From: Roseimaritima sp. | GTDB taxonomy: Bacteria > Planctomycetota > Planctomycetia > Pirellulales > Pirellulaceae | Direction: 5' to 3' | DNA: 9,975 nt | Assembly (NCBI GenBank): GCA_007124075.1 | Contig: SLFV01000262.1 | Coordinates: 1-9,975, forward strand | Shown: positions 1-6,787 of the stretch, in pieces | Layout of the letters: every line of letters begins with the position of its first letter | Position numbering within the stretch: position 1 is the stretch's first letter | Notes under the pieces: generated by a model | What the model was told of the DNA's origin: nothing | Seen by the model: only the letters and a program-made list of their open reading frames with translations | The model's database searches: none | Translations under genes and position numbers: made by a program

Positions 1-804
1 CAACACCATCGTTTCAGGGCCCCCGGTTTGATCGCAATGCGCCGGGGCATCCGTCATTTTGACGACTTGCCCCTGCATGATTCGCCGCAGCAGCGGGGGA
101 CTTGGCTGGATACGGGGCAGGTGGGGCAAGCCGCTGGCGGCAGGCTGGAGGTGAGATTCCAGCGGATCATTCTGCAACGCTTCCGGGTCGACTGCGTGTT
201 CCAGCCAAAACGGGCCAATTGCGGTGCGAGTCAATTGGGTCATTACGGCACCGGTACCGCATGCGGCTGCCAGATCAACACCGACGCTGCGGATGTAAGT
301 GCCTGAACCACAAACAATTCGCAAGCCAAGCTGCGGATAGTCGTACGTGACGACTTCGATCTGATGGATGAACACCGTCCTGGGCGGCAACGCGACTTTC
401 GCTCCCTCCCTTGCCAGTCGGTACGCCCGCTGCCCCGCAACCCGCACTGCAGAATAGGCGGGAGGAACCTGCTGGATCAGCCCCTGCATGCGCCCGATGT
501 GTCGCAACAATTCGGTCGCACTCGGGACCACTGGCGATTCCTCGGGGACGGGTTCGGTCTCCAGATCACCCGACGGCGTGTGGCATCCCAGCCGAAACGT
601 TGCCACGTAGGTTTTGGGCAGTTGATGCAGGTAGCTGGTCAACCGAACGGCCGCCCCCACGGGTAGCAATAGCACGCCAGTGGCCAACGGGTCCAACGTC
701 CCAGCATGCCCGACCTTGACGGGACGGATCCGTCGCTGCACCAGATTGACCAAATCACGCGACGTGATTCCCGACGGTTTCGCGCAGTTCAAGATCCCAA
801 ACAT
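1..804 (-). CDS. truB: tRNA pseudouridine(55) synthase TruB, 3' end outside window
   Basis: TruB isomerises U55 to pseudouridine in the T-loop of tRNAs in the cytoplasm. I translated 268 codons without a stop up to the window edge, so the C-terminus is missing. The N-terminus has the KPSGITS motif (residues 9-15), then the family signature GHAGTLDPLATG (32-43) in which Asp38 is the expected catalytic nucleophile. KTYVATFRLG, PPAYSAVRVAGQRAY and GSGTYIRS follow in the usual TruB order. The visible length already covers the catalytic domain, and the LRRIMQGQVV segment near the edge looks like the start of the C-terminal PUA-like part. The ATG at 802-804 lies one base after the stop of the permease/protease gene, so translation is probably coupled; only a weak, distant GAAGG precedes it. 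Family assignment is very secure. Confidence 0.96.
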   Translation of the reverse strand, partial: MFGILNCAKPSGITSRDLVNLVQRRIRPVKVGHAGTLDPLATGVLLLPVGAAVRLTSYLHQLPKTYVATFRLGCHTPSGDLETEPVPEESPVVPSATELLRHIGRMQGLIQQVPPAYSAVRVAGQRAYRLAREGAKVALPPRTVFIHQIEVVTYDYPQLGLRIVCGSGTYIRSVGVDLAAACGTGAVMTQLTRTAIGPFWLEHAVDPEALQNDPLESHLQPAASGLPHLPRIQPSPPLLRRIMQGQVVKMTDAPAHCDQTGGPETMVL

Positions 805-805
805 T

Positions 806-2887
806 TTAATTCGCTGCCTTCGTGCTCCAGTGCACCATCGCAATTCCAGCCAGAACCAGCAGCATCGCCATGACCAGTAGGGTTACGGGCAGGTGGGACG
901 CATTGTCGATGTCCCAGCCAGATGCCTGCAATTTAGATTCATAACGCATGATCAGTAGCAACAACGCGTCATGGGTAAAATGCAACGCCATCGCAGGAAA
1001 GATTGAACCGCTACGCCAAACAGTCCAGCCCAAAAAAAAGCCAATAAACGTCGACGGTAGCAAACGTTCGATGTGCAGCACGCTGCCGGTCAGCATATGA
1101 AATAAACCAAACATCAGCGCCGCCCCGCCAATCGCCTGCCAAGGGTGCAGTCGCGGCAACAAGGCGGAAAACAAGAATCCCCGAAAGCACCACTCCTCAA
1201 TCACCCCGGGTGCCAACGCAAACACCGCCAGCAGCAGCCAGGGTGACAATTCTTGCAGTCGTGATTTAGCTTCGCTGGCTGCGGCAACAGTCCCGGCATC
1301 CAAGCTGCCGATTCCAATCGTCTTGGCCCACAAAACCGCTTCAAACGCAAATGCCCACAACCCCAGCCCCATGAGAACGGCTCCGATCAAGGATCCAATC
1401 CTCGGGCGATACAGGCGGAAGGTCGATTGCCAAGCATTCCGAGACAGCCAAGCAACCACGGCGGGCAAACCACCAAAGAGCAACAGCAAACTGCCGGCGT
1501 TCAGTCGCAGCCGATCTGACATCGCTTCAGGTGCATACTCTTGCAACAAATTAGAGATGGTGAAATACAGCGGAAATAAAATCGCCAGGGTCAGCATGGC
1601 CGCGGTGACCGTCGGTACCGCCTGCGGTTTCTCGGGACGCGAAAAAAAGGATCGTACCGAAAATTCGCTGCCGCGCAGGACCGCATCCGAACCAAACAGC
1701 CGGGCAGCAATCGAAATGCCAGCAGCGGAATACACAAGGGTTGACAGGATTGCGGCGATTGCGGGCCCGACCGCCGCTTCCCCCGTCAGAACCTCGCGCG
1801 TTAATAGGACGATGTTGATCAGTGGCGTTACGGCCAAGGGCCCTGCCAAGGAGATCCCCGGCAGTAACGAAAGGATGCCCGGTCCAAGCGACAGCAACAT
1901 CAGCGGAATGAGATACGCCTGAGCCTCTTTGAAGCTGCGAGCAAAACTGGTCAGAGCCAACAAAATCGCTGAAAAGAAACCACTAAACAGGACCAGTAGC
2001 CCCAAGATTTGTAGGATTTGGAACCACGGAAACAACGCATCGGGTCCCAACAGCAAAGGGAGCAACCCCCCCAATCGCAGCGTAATAAACATTGCGGCAA
2101 GGTTTACAATCGCGGTCAGCATTGCGACCGTCACCACTGCGCAATATTTCGCGACCAGAATGCTGCTGCGAGAGACGGGCGATGCCATTACCGCTTCGAT
2201 CGTGCCGCGTTCTCGTTCACCTGCTGTCAAGTCAATCGCCGGATAGACAGCGCCCGTGATCGTCATCAACACCAGAATCAAAGGAATCATGGTTGCTAGC
2301 AGCTGCGTTTCGGCTTCACCTACGATGGTTTCCACCTCGATGCGCACCGCTGGCAAGACCATTTGGCCGCGAACTTGTTGCAGTTGCTGTTGCATGACGG
2401 ATGCGTTGTACCACTGAACCCGCTCGATCAGAATCCGCCTAGCCTGTTGACTGCGTTCGGAACCGGCGTTAGCAAAAAAAGTCAGTTCCGGGGTTTCGTC
2501 GCCCGCCAAAGCGACCACGACATCCAGACGACCAGCACGCAAATGCTCCAACGCCGATCCGTCCCGATCGGTCGGTGACGCAAACTTTGCGGGAGCAGCG
2601 TCGCCTGCGGCCGCAATGATGGATTGGGGAGGCGAACTACGAGGATCCTCCAGGAGTAACTGCAGGAATTCCAAATCGCTTTCCCGTAGCGAATCAACGA
2701 TAAAGACCGTTTCGCTGTCAGCGTCACCAGATGCGCTGGTCAGCAAAAATCGGTTCAGGGTCATACTAAGCAGTGGATAGATCAGCAGCGGCATTAGCAG
2801 CAGCGTGATAATCGTCCTGCGATCACGTAACGTCTCACGCAACTCCTTGCGACATAGACGGACGATCCGAGGCAGTGATGGTGCCAT
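806..2887 (-). CDS. ABC-2 type (NatB-like) permease fused to CPBP intramembrane protease
   Basis: Membrane subunit of an ABC exporter joined in one 693-residue chain to a CPBP (Abi/Rce1-type) glutamate protease domain. Residues 1-400 are the permease: a basic N-terminus, a first membrane helix at about 27-48, a large extracytoplasmic domain to about 195, the ABC-2 motif around GERERGTIEAVMASPVSR (223-240), then several helices. Residues 425-690 form a second membrane block with the CPBP motifs EEWCFR (Glu564, Glu565, Arg569), FGLFH (593-597) and HFTHD (636-640), all intact, so proteolysis is plausible. The start ATG shares one base with the stop of the ATPase gene (TGATG), and truB follows after one base. 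By family the transporter resembles NatAB, but substrate and protease target cannot be read from sequence. The fused architecture is known in other bacteria, including planctomycetes. Confidence 0.92.
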   Translation of the reverse strand: MAPSLPRIVRLCRKELRETLRDRRTIITLLLMPLLIYPLLSMTLNRFLLTSASGDADSETVFIVDSLRESDLEFLQLLLEDPRSSPPQSIIAAAGDAAPAKFASPTDRDGSALEHLRAGRLDVVVALAGDETPELTFFANAGSERSQQARRILIERVQWYNASVMQQQLQQVRGQMVLPAVRIEVETIVGEAETQLLATMIPLILVLMTITGAVYPAIDLTAGERERGTIEAVMASPVSRSSILVAKYCAVVTVAMLTAIVNLAAMFITLRLGGLLPLLLGPDALFPWFQILQILGLLVLFSGFFSAILLALTSFARSFKEAQAYLIPLMLLSLGPGILSLLPGISLAGPLAVTPLINIVLLTREVLTGEAAVGPAIAAILSTLVYSAAGISIAARLFGSDAVLRGSEFSVRSFFSRPEKPQAVPTVTAAMLTLAILFPLYFTISNLLQEYAPEAMSDRLRLNAGSLLLLFGGLPAVVAWLSRNAWQSTFRLYRPRIGSLIGAVLMGLGLWAFAFEAVLWAKTIGIGSLDAGTVAAASEAKSRLQELSPWLLLAVFALAPGVIEEWCFRGFLFSALLPRLHPWQAIGGAALMFGLFHMLTGSVLHIERLLPSTFIGFFLGWTVWRSGSIFPAMALHFTHDALLLLIMRYESKLQASGWDIDNASHLPVTLLVMAMLLVLAGIAMVHWSTKAAN

Positions 2888-3669
2888 CAGGTAACCGCCT
2901 TCCGGGTGAACCTTTCCGCTGACGATTGATCCAGTAAATCAACAAATACCTCGACCAAAGAATTTCGTCCCGATTGCTGGCGTAGTTCGGTCAGCGTCCC
3001 TTCATATCGCAGTTGACCTTGGTGCAGCAAACCAAAGCGATCGCACAGACGCTCCGCCTCGTCTAACCGATGGGTGCAGACAATCACCGCTTTACCCAGC
3101 GAACGCAGGTGGGCGATGTAGCGAAAGATGGTTTGGCTGCCGACCACATCCAGCCCGCGCGTCGGTTCATCCAGCAGGATGACAGGCGGGTCATGAATGA
3201 GGCCGCGTACCAGCGTCACGCGCTGGCGTTGACCGGTGCTGAGCGCACCGGCGCGTCGGTCCAGCAAACCAGAAATGTCCATCAGTATCGCTAGTTGCTC
3301 CAGACGCTCGGCCGCTTGGCGAGCGGGGACGGCATATAAATCGGCGAAGTACAGCAGCATTTCGCGAACCGTCAGCCAACTGTAGACACCGTCCCCGGCA
3401 GAGACAAATCCGATCCGGGCTTTCACCTCCCGCGGTGTTTGGGAGGTTCGAAAGCCAGCAATTTCGGCATAACCACTGTCGGGGGACAATAACCCCAGGA
3501 TCATTCGCAAGGTCGTGGTTTTGCCCGCACCGTTGGGGCCCATCAAACCGTAAACCTCGCCAGGTCCGACCCGCAGCGAAAGGTCTCGAACGGCTTTGAC
3601 TTCCCCCTGCTCCAAGGGAAACGTTTTGCAGAGTTTATCAGCCAGTAGCATTGATGTTCCAGTCCCCAC
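2887..3669 (-). CDS. natA: NatA-like ABC transporter ATP-binding protein
   Basis: Cytoplasmic ATPase that powers the permease encoded next to it. In the 260-residue reading it has Walker A GPNGAGKTT (44-52), signature LSTGQRQRV (143-151), Walker B VILLDE (163-168), D-loop GLD and the switch histidine in CTHR (His200). All catalytic elements are present. The usual Q-loop glutamine is not evident: the region reads GFVSAGDGVYSWLT (88-100 approx.), a form I associate with NatA-type Na+/drug exporters. Start is uncertain. A GTG at 3667-3669 lies one base after the upstream stop; an ATG at 3649-3651 would give 254 residues and has a GGGGA about 12 bases upstream. The stop overlaps the permease start by one base, which strongly suggests a coupled ATPase/permease pair. 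Substrate is unknown. Confidence 0.94.
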   Translation of the reverse strand: MGTGTSMLLADKLCKTFPLEQGEVKAVRDLSLRVGPGEVYGLMGPNGAGKTTTLRMILGLLSPDSGYAEIAGFRTSQTPREVKARIGFVSAGDGVYSWLTVREMLLYFADLYAVPARQAAERLEQLAILMDISGLLDRRAGALSTGQRQRVTLVRGLIHDPPVILLDEPTRGLDVVGSQTIFRYIAHLRSLGKAVIVCTHRLDEAERLCDRFGLLHQGQLRYEGTLTELRQQSGRNSLVEVFVDLLDQSSAERFTRKAVT

Positions 3670-3670
3670 T

Positions 3671-4690
3671 TCAAGTCGACCTGACGGTGGAGTTGCCCGC
3701 AGCCCGCGTCAATCGGTCACGCAGCGCCGCACCAATGCCCTCGTCGGCAGGAAGGTCCAACAGTAATAATTCGAATCCGTGCGCATCAATTTCATGCAAG
3801 CGTCGGTACAACTGCCGTGCGACTGCGGCCAAGTCCTCCGGAAGTTGCCACCAAGTAAAATCAAAGGTTTTCAGCGGTGCTGGCGATCGCGATAACACGA
3901 CAACTCGCTGGCCCGCCGCCGCCGCCGCTGCGGCTTGAATGGCCAATTGATCGGTCGCCACAATTCGCGTTTCCGCTCGGGGTGAATAGTGGACCGGATG
4001 TTGCCCCGGACTGGCGGTTGACCTGCGATTGATTCGGCCAACCGAAAATCCAAGTGTTTGTTCCAGCTCCTGTTGCGTGATGGCTCCCAGTCGCAAGATC
4101 ACCGGCGGGGATTGGCACAGGTCGACGATGGTCGATTCGATTCCAATGTCACAGCCGTCACCCTCCAGAACCAGATCGACACGGTCTCCTAGATCGCGGC
4201 GGACGTGACTGGCCAGCGTGGCGCTAACCCGACTGAACGGATTGGCGGAGGGGGCCGCGACCCCACCACCAAATCGTTGTAACAGCTCGCGGGCGACGGG
4301 GTGGCTGGGAATGCGGATACCCACGGAGCCTCCGCCGCCGGTTACAAGTAGCGGGACGCGGGGGTGCTTTTCCAAAATCATTGTCAACGGTCCTGGCCAG
4401 AATTTGGTTGCCAACACTTTGGCTTGGTCAGGGACCGTCCCGACCCAATCACGTAACTGGTCAGGTGCTGCCAGATGCACGATCAGCGGGTGTGACGGTG
4501 GGCGGTTTTTCGCGGCAAAAATTTTTGCGACCGCTGAGGGCTGCATCGCGTCAGCCCCCAGGCCGTACACGGTTTCCGTCGGAAAGGCGACCAACCCTCC
4601 CATACGTAGAATGCGGACGGCATGATCAATCGGATCCTGAAGTTCGGCTGGCAGCGCTGGTTCAGTCATACAACTTTCTGCCAGTTTCAT
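3671..4690 (-). CDS. tsaC: L-threonylcarbamoyladenylate synthase (Sua5/YrdC/YwlC, two-domain)
   Basis: Makes threonylcarbamoyl-AMP from threonine, bicarbonate and ATP, the first step of t6A37 formation on ANN-decoding tRNAs. The YrdC domain (about 20-210) shows PTETVYGLGADA (37-48), KNRPPSHPL (61-69) with the conserved KxR, FWPGPLT (98-103 approx.), APSAN (147-151 approx.) and GIESTIVD (183-190). The Sua5-type linker SPGQHPVHYSP (227-237) and a C-terminal Sua5 domain follow, so this is the long, two-domain form (339 residues) rather than short TsaC. The C-terminal domain has an alanine run at 253-259 from a GCG codon repeat. Start is ambiguous: ATG 4690, 9 bases after the upstream stop, or ATG 4669, which has AGAAAG a few bases upstream and drops seven residues. 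The gene ends one base before the ATPase gene. Confidence 0.95.
   Translation of the reverse strand: MKLAESCMTEPALPAELQDPIDHAVRILRMGGLVAFPTETVYGLGADAMQPSAVAKIFAAKNRPPSHPLIVHLAAPDQLRDWVGTVPDQAKVLATKFWPGPLTMILEKHPRVPLLVTGGGGSVGIRIPSHPVARELLQRFGGGVAAPSANPFSRVSATLASHVRRDLGDRVDLVLEGDGCDIGIESTIVDLCQSPPVILRLGAITQQELEQTLGFSVGRINRRSTASPGQHPVHYSPRAETRIVATDQLAIQAAAAAAAGQRVVVLSRSPAPLKTFDFTWWQLPEDLAAVARQLYRRLHEIDAHGFELLLLDLPADEGIGAALRDRLTRAAGNSTVRST
3913..3927. repeat. Short (CCG)5 trinucleotide tract in tsaC
   Basis: Five consecutive CCG units on the plus strand, read as GCG alanine codons in the synthase gene. They encode most of an alanine run at the start of the Sua5 domain. Length variation here would keep the frame, and no regulatory meaning is evident. 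Confidence 0.8.
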
Positions 4691-4699
4691 CTGGCAAAG

Positions 4700-6310
4700 C
4701 TAACGATTACGGTGTTCATCCAAGCGACCGGCAGCAACCTGCACCTGCGCACGAAAAGCGGCGTTGCCATCGTACAGTTCGATGATACTTTTCCAAATCT
4801 CACGCGCATCAGAAACCTTGCCAACACGCATTAAATCGTCAGCTTCGGCCAGGCGTTTTTCCACCAATTTTTGAGCCGCGTCGTTCTGGATACCACGCGA
4901 TTCGATGTCGGCAATCTGTCGCCTCGCTAAGTTTACATAAACGCGATGTTCAGGGACATCGTCCAGAATAGTGGCCATGCTCCGGTATTTTTCAATTGCC
5001 GAGGCGGGATCACCGAACTGCTCGTAACGCTGGGCTTGGGCATACAACCGCTCCCCTTCGCCGCGCAGCTTTAATCCTTTTCGCAAGCGTACCTGCAAGG
5101 CATGTTCGGCTTCCACCATTTCCACCCCTTCAATCTGTTCCGCCGCCCAAGATGCGTGCGGACCTTCGGGGAATCGGCGTTGCAGTGGTTCCAGATACTG
5201 CAGCTTTGCTTGAATCAGTTCGCTACGACTGCCCCCGGCAAGGAGCTTTTCGGCTTTCAAACGCATGTCATCTTGTCCCGGCGGCCACAGAGCCCAGACA
5301 ACCACGCCAATCAAACTCGCCAAGACCGCGCCCAAAAAAACCGGGCTTTCCCAAAATGCAGTACGAACCGGCCGCGGCGGCTTTAGCTCCTGTTCCGCCC
5401 GTCCCAGTAAATCACGGGCCTCCTTGGTATCGGCCTGGATTTTGAGGGGACTGAAGCCCGCCGAAACATGTTCGATGACACTGGCCCCCGAGGTGGCTCT
5501 GCGACGCACCTCCCTGACCGCCAGCAGGAGGGCTTCGGCCGAATGGGGGCGTTTCACTGGATCCTTGCGTAATAGCTGTTCTACCAGCACGCTCAGAAAC
5601 GTGGGACAATCCAAGACTTCCTGTGCGACCTGCGGTGGGATTTGCTGTTCGGCATTCAACGCCATTTCTTCCGGGGTATCACCCTGAATCGGCGGACGAC
5701 CCGTCAACGCAAAAAACAGGATTGCGCCGACCGAATACAGATCGACTTTCGGGTTCAAATCGGTTGAACCCGCCACCAACTCGGGGGCACGATAGGCAAA
5801 GTCCTCCATCGCTGGCGGGCGTCGCGAGCGAAAGGCGGTCGTCGTCCGCTGGTACCGAAAGTCAACGATAACCGGGGATAGACCCGCTAGGCGGATCTGG
5901 CTGGGTTCCAGTTGACCGTGGATGACGCCACGTTGATGCGCGTAGTGGAGCGCCTCGGCCAGCGATTCAGCAAGGTCCAGGACCATTTGCCACGCCAAAC
6001 GTCCGCGTTGATCGACCTGTTCTTCCAGTGATGGACCGTCGATGAACTCGTAGGCCAGATAAGCATCGTTGCCCTCGAATCCGCCCCCGTAACAGCGTGC
6101 GATTGTCGTGTGGCGGAGCTTCTTCAGCTTCTCCCATTCCTCGATCAGCTCCTGCCGAGCTTCGGGGGTTCCTCCAAACGGCAACGAGAAAATTTTGATC
6201 GCTAACTGCTTCCGCTGCTGCAAATGCACCGAACGCCAATAGCTGCCGGACTGGTGCCGATCACCTAGCGGAGTTTCCAGCGCGATCGGGCCAAGTCGCG
6301 AACGAAGCAT
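4700..6310 (-). CDS. Membrane-anchored Ser/Thr kinase-fold protein, probable pseudokinase
   Basis: A 536-residue protein with an N-terminal Hanks-type kinase fold, one membrane helix and a C-terminal extracytoplasmic part. I start it at the ATG at 6308-6310; the frame stays open to 6433, but those 41 extra residues look non-conserved. Numbered from this ATG: the glycine loop is degenerate (LGDRHQSGSYW), Lys39 in LAIK and a helix-C glutamate near 57-58 are present, the catalytic loop reads HGQLEPSQI (131-139) instead of HRDLKxxN, the metal motif is DFR (150-152) instead of DFG, and RAPE plus VDLYSVG are kept. With catalytic Asp, Lys and Asn all replaced, phosphotransfer is unlikely. A helix at about 323-342 is followed by charged, TPR-like helical repeats. 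It heads the operon and ends 9 bases before tsaC. Its partner and signal are unknown. Confidence 0.85.
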   Translation of the reverse strand: MLRSRLGPIALETPLGDRHQSGSYWRSVHLQQRKQLAIKIFSLPFGGTPEARQELIEEWEKLKKLRHTTIARCYGGGFEGNDAYLAYEFIDGPSLEEQVDQRGRLAWQMVLDLAESLAEALHYAHQRGVIHGQLEPSQIRLAGLSPVIVDFRYQRTTTAFRSRRPPAMEDFAYRAPELVAGSTDLNPKVDLYSVGAILFFALTGRPPIQGDTPEEMALNAEQQIPPQVAQEVLDCPTFLSVLVEQLLRKDPVKRPHSAEALLLAVREVRRRATSGASVIEHVSAGFSPLKIQADTKEARDLLGRAEQELKPPRPVRTAFWESPVFLGAVLASLIGVVVWALWPPGQDDMRLKAEKLLAGGSRSELIQAKLQYLEPLQRRFPEGPHASWAAEQIEGVEMVEAEHALQVRLRKGLKLRGEGERLYAQAQRYEQFGDPASAIEKYRSMATILDDVPEHRVYVNLARRQIADIESRGIQNDAAQKLVEKRLAEADDLMRVGKVSDAREIWKSIIELYDGNAAFRAQVQVAAGRLDEHRNR

Positions 6311-6571
6311 AGGGGTCGGCAGAATAGAAGAGGGGCAGTGAGGGCGAAGGCGTAACCCTAAGACGAACTCTAGTGGTCTGGGACATCCAAAAACTAGGGT
6401 TGGTCCGTAGTGGAGAGCGTTATAATTCCCCAAGTGAGCGGAATTCTGGCCAGTACCCTAAGTATTAATCGTTCGCAAACCACTAGTTTAACAACAATAT
6501 CGATCTATGAAGCAAAATAGTAGCGACATTCCATGTGCGGCGACCCGCAAAAGGCAAAACTCCTTGACGCT

Positions 6572-6601
6572 TGGCGGACGGCACACGTAGCGTTCCCGCC
6601 A
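6572..6601. repeat. Imperfect inverted repeat (hairpin)
   Basis: TGGCGG-ACG at 6572-6580 faces CGT-TC-CCGCCA at 6591-6601, giving six plus three base pairs, a two-base bulge and a ten-base loop. On the plus strand CCTTTTGC follows, which is too weak a T tract for a confident terminator. It could be a dispersed intergenic palindrome or part of a structured leader. Confidence 0.5.
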
Positions 6602-6610
6602 CCTTTTGCA

Positions 6611-6643
6611 CCGTCTAAAGTTTAACGGCTGGCCGCCTGCCGT
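6611..6643. repeat. Two overlapping palindromes sharing an arm
   Basis: CCGT-C-TAAA-G-TTTA-ACGG (6611-6628) is a near-perfect palindrome. Its right arm ACGG is also the left arm of ACGGC...GCCGT (6625-6643), whose interior GGC/GCC is again symmetrical. The two pairings cannot form together. Function is unknown. Confidence 0.45.
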
Positions 6644-6787
6644 CTACGACCTTGATCGCCGGTCCCGGGCGTGTCCTGCCGGTCGGTGCAGCCCGCCAGC
6701 CCCAATGGTTCGTAACGCGCCAGTCAGGTACGGGGGCAGCCGCAAAAATCCTGGCTCACGCTGCGGGGAGTGAAACACGGCCCTGGG

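Larger units (their letters stand above)
6311..6787. other. Gene-free region upstream of the kinase-fold operon
   Basis: No convincing gene is seen on either strand across these 477 bases. It must hold the promoter of the leftward five-gene operon and the end of the ThiF-like transcript. The best -10-like hexamer for leftward transcription is TATAAC (plus positions 6419-6424), about 105 bases before the chosen start, but no good -35 lies 17 bases upstream. TATAAT reads rightward at 6421-6426 with nothing downstream to drive. ACCCTAAG occurs at 6355-6362 and 6455-6462, with the related CTAGGGTT at 6394-6401. Palindromes cluster at 6572-6643. I see no hairpin followed by a T run that would serve as an intrinsic terminator for the ThiF-like gene. 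Confidence 0.6.

Noticed and set aside
1323..1922. Open frame of 199 codons on the plus strand
   Set aside because: It lies wholly antisense to the permease/CPBP gene, whose domains and motifs are unmistakable. Its composition (many Ser, Arg, Ala) is what a shadow frame gives.
4218..4785. Overlapping plus-strand frames opposite the t6A synthase
   Set aside because: Antisense to conserved YrdC motifs; no recognisable domain and no ribosome binding site.
4996..5687. Plus-strand frames of about 90-150 codons opposite the kinase-fold gene
   Set aside because: Shadow frames of a long coding gene; rich in Pro, Arg and Ser with no family resemblance.
6421..6426. Perfect TATAAT on the plus strand
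   Set aside because: No convincing -35 at the right spacing and no rightward gene before 7959. It is probably incidental to A/T-rich intergenic DNA.
6311..6433. N-terminal extension of the kinase-fold protein to an ATG at 6433
   Set aside because: The extra 41 residues are Pro/Leu/His/Cys-rich without kinase features, and they would cover the best -10-like hexamer. The ATG at 6310 sits directly before the kinase-like start (MLRSRLGPIALE).
6710..6787. Intrinsic terminator for the ThiF-like gene
   Set aside because: GCAGC/GCTGC pairing exists downstream of the stop on the minus strand, but the T run lies inside the loop rather than after the stem.
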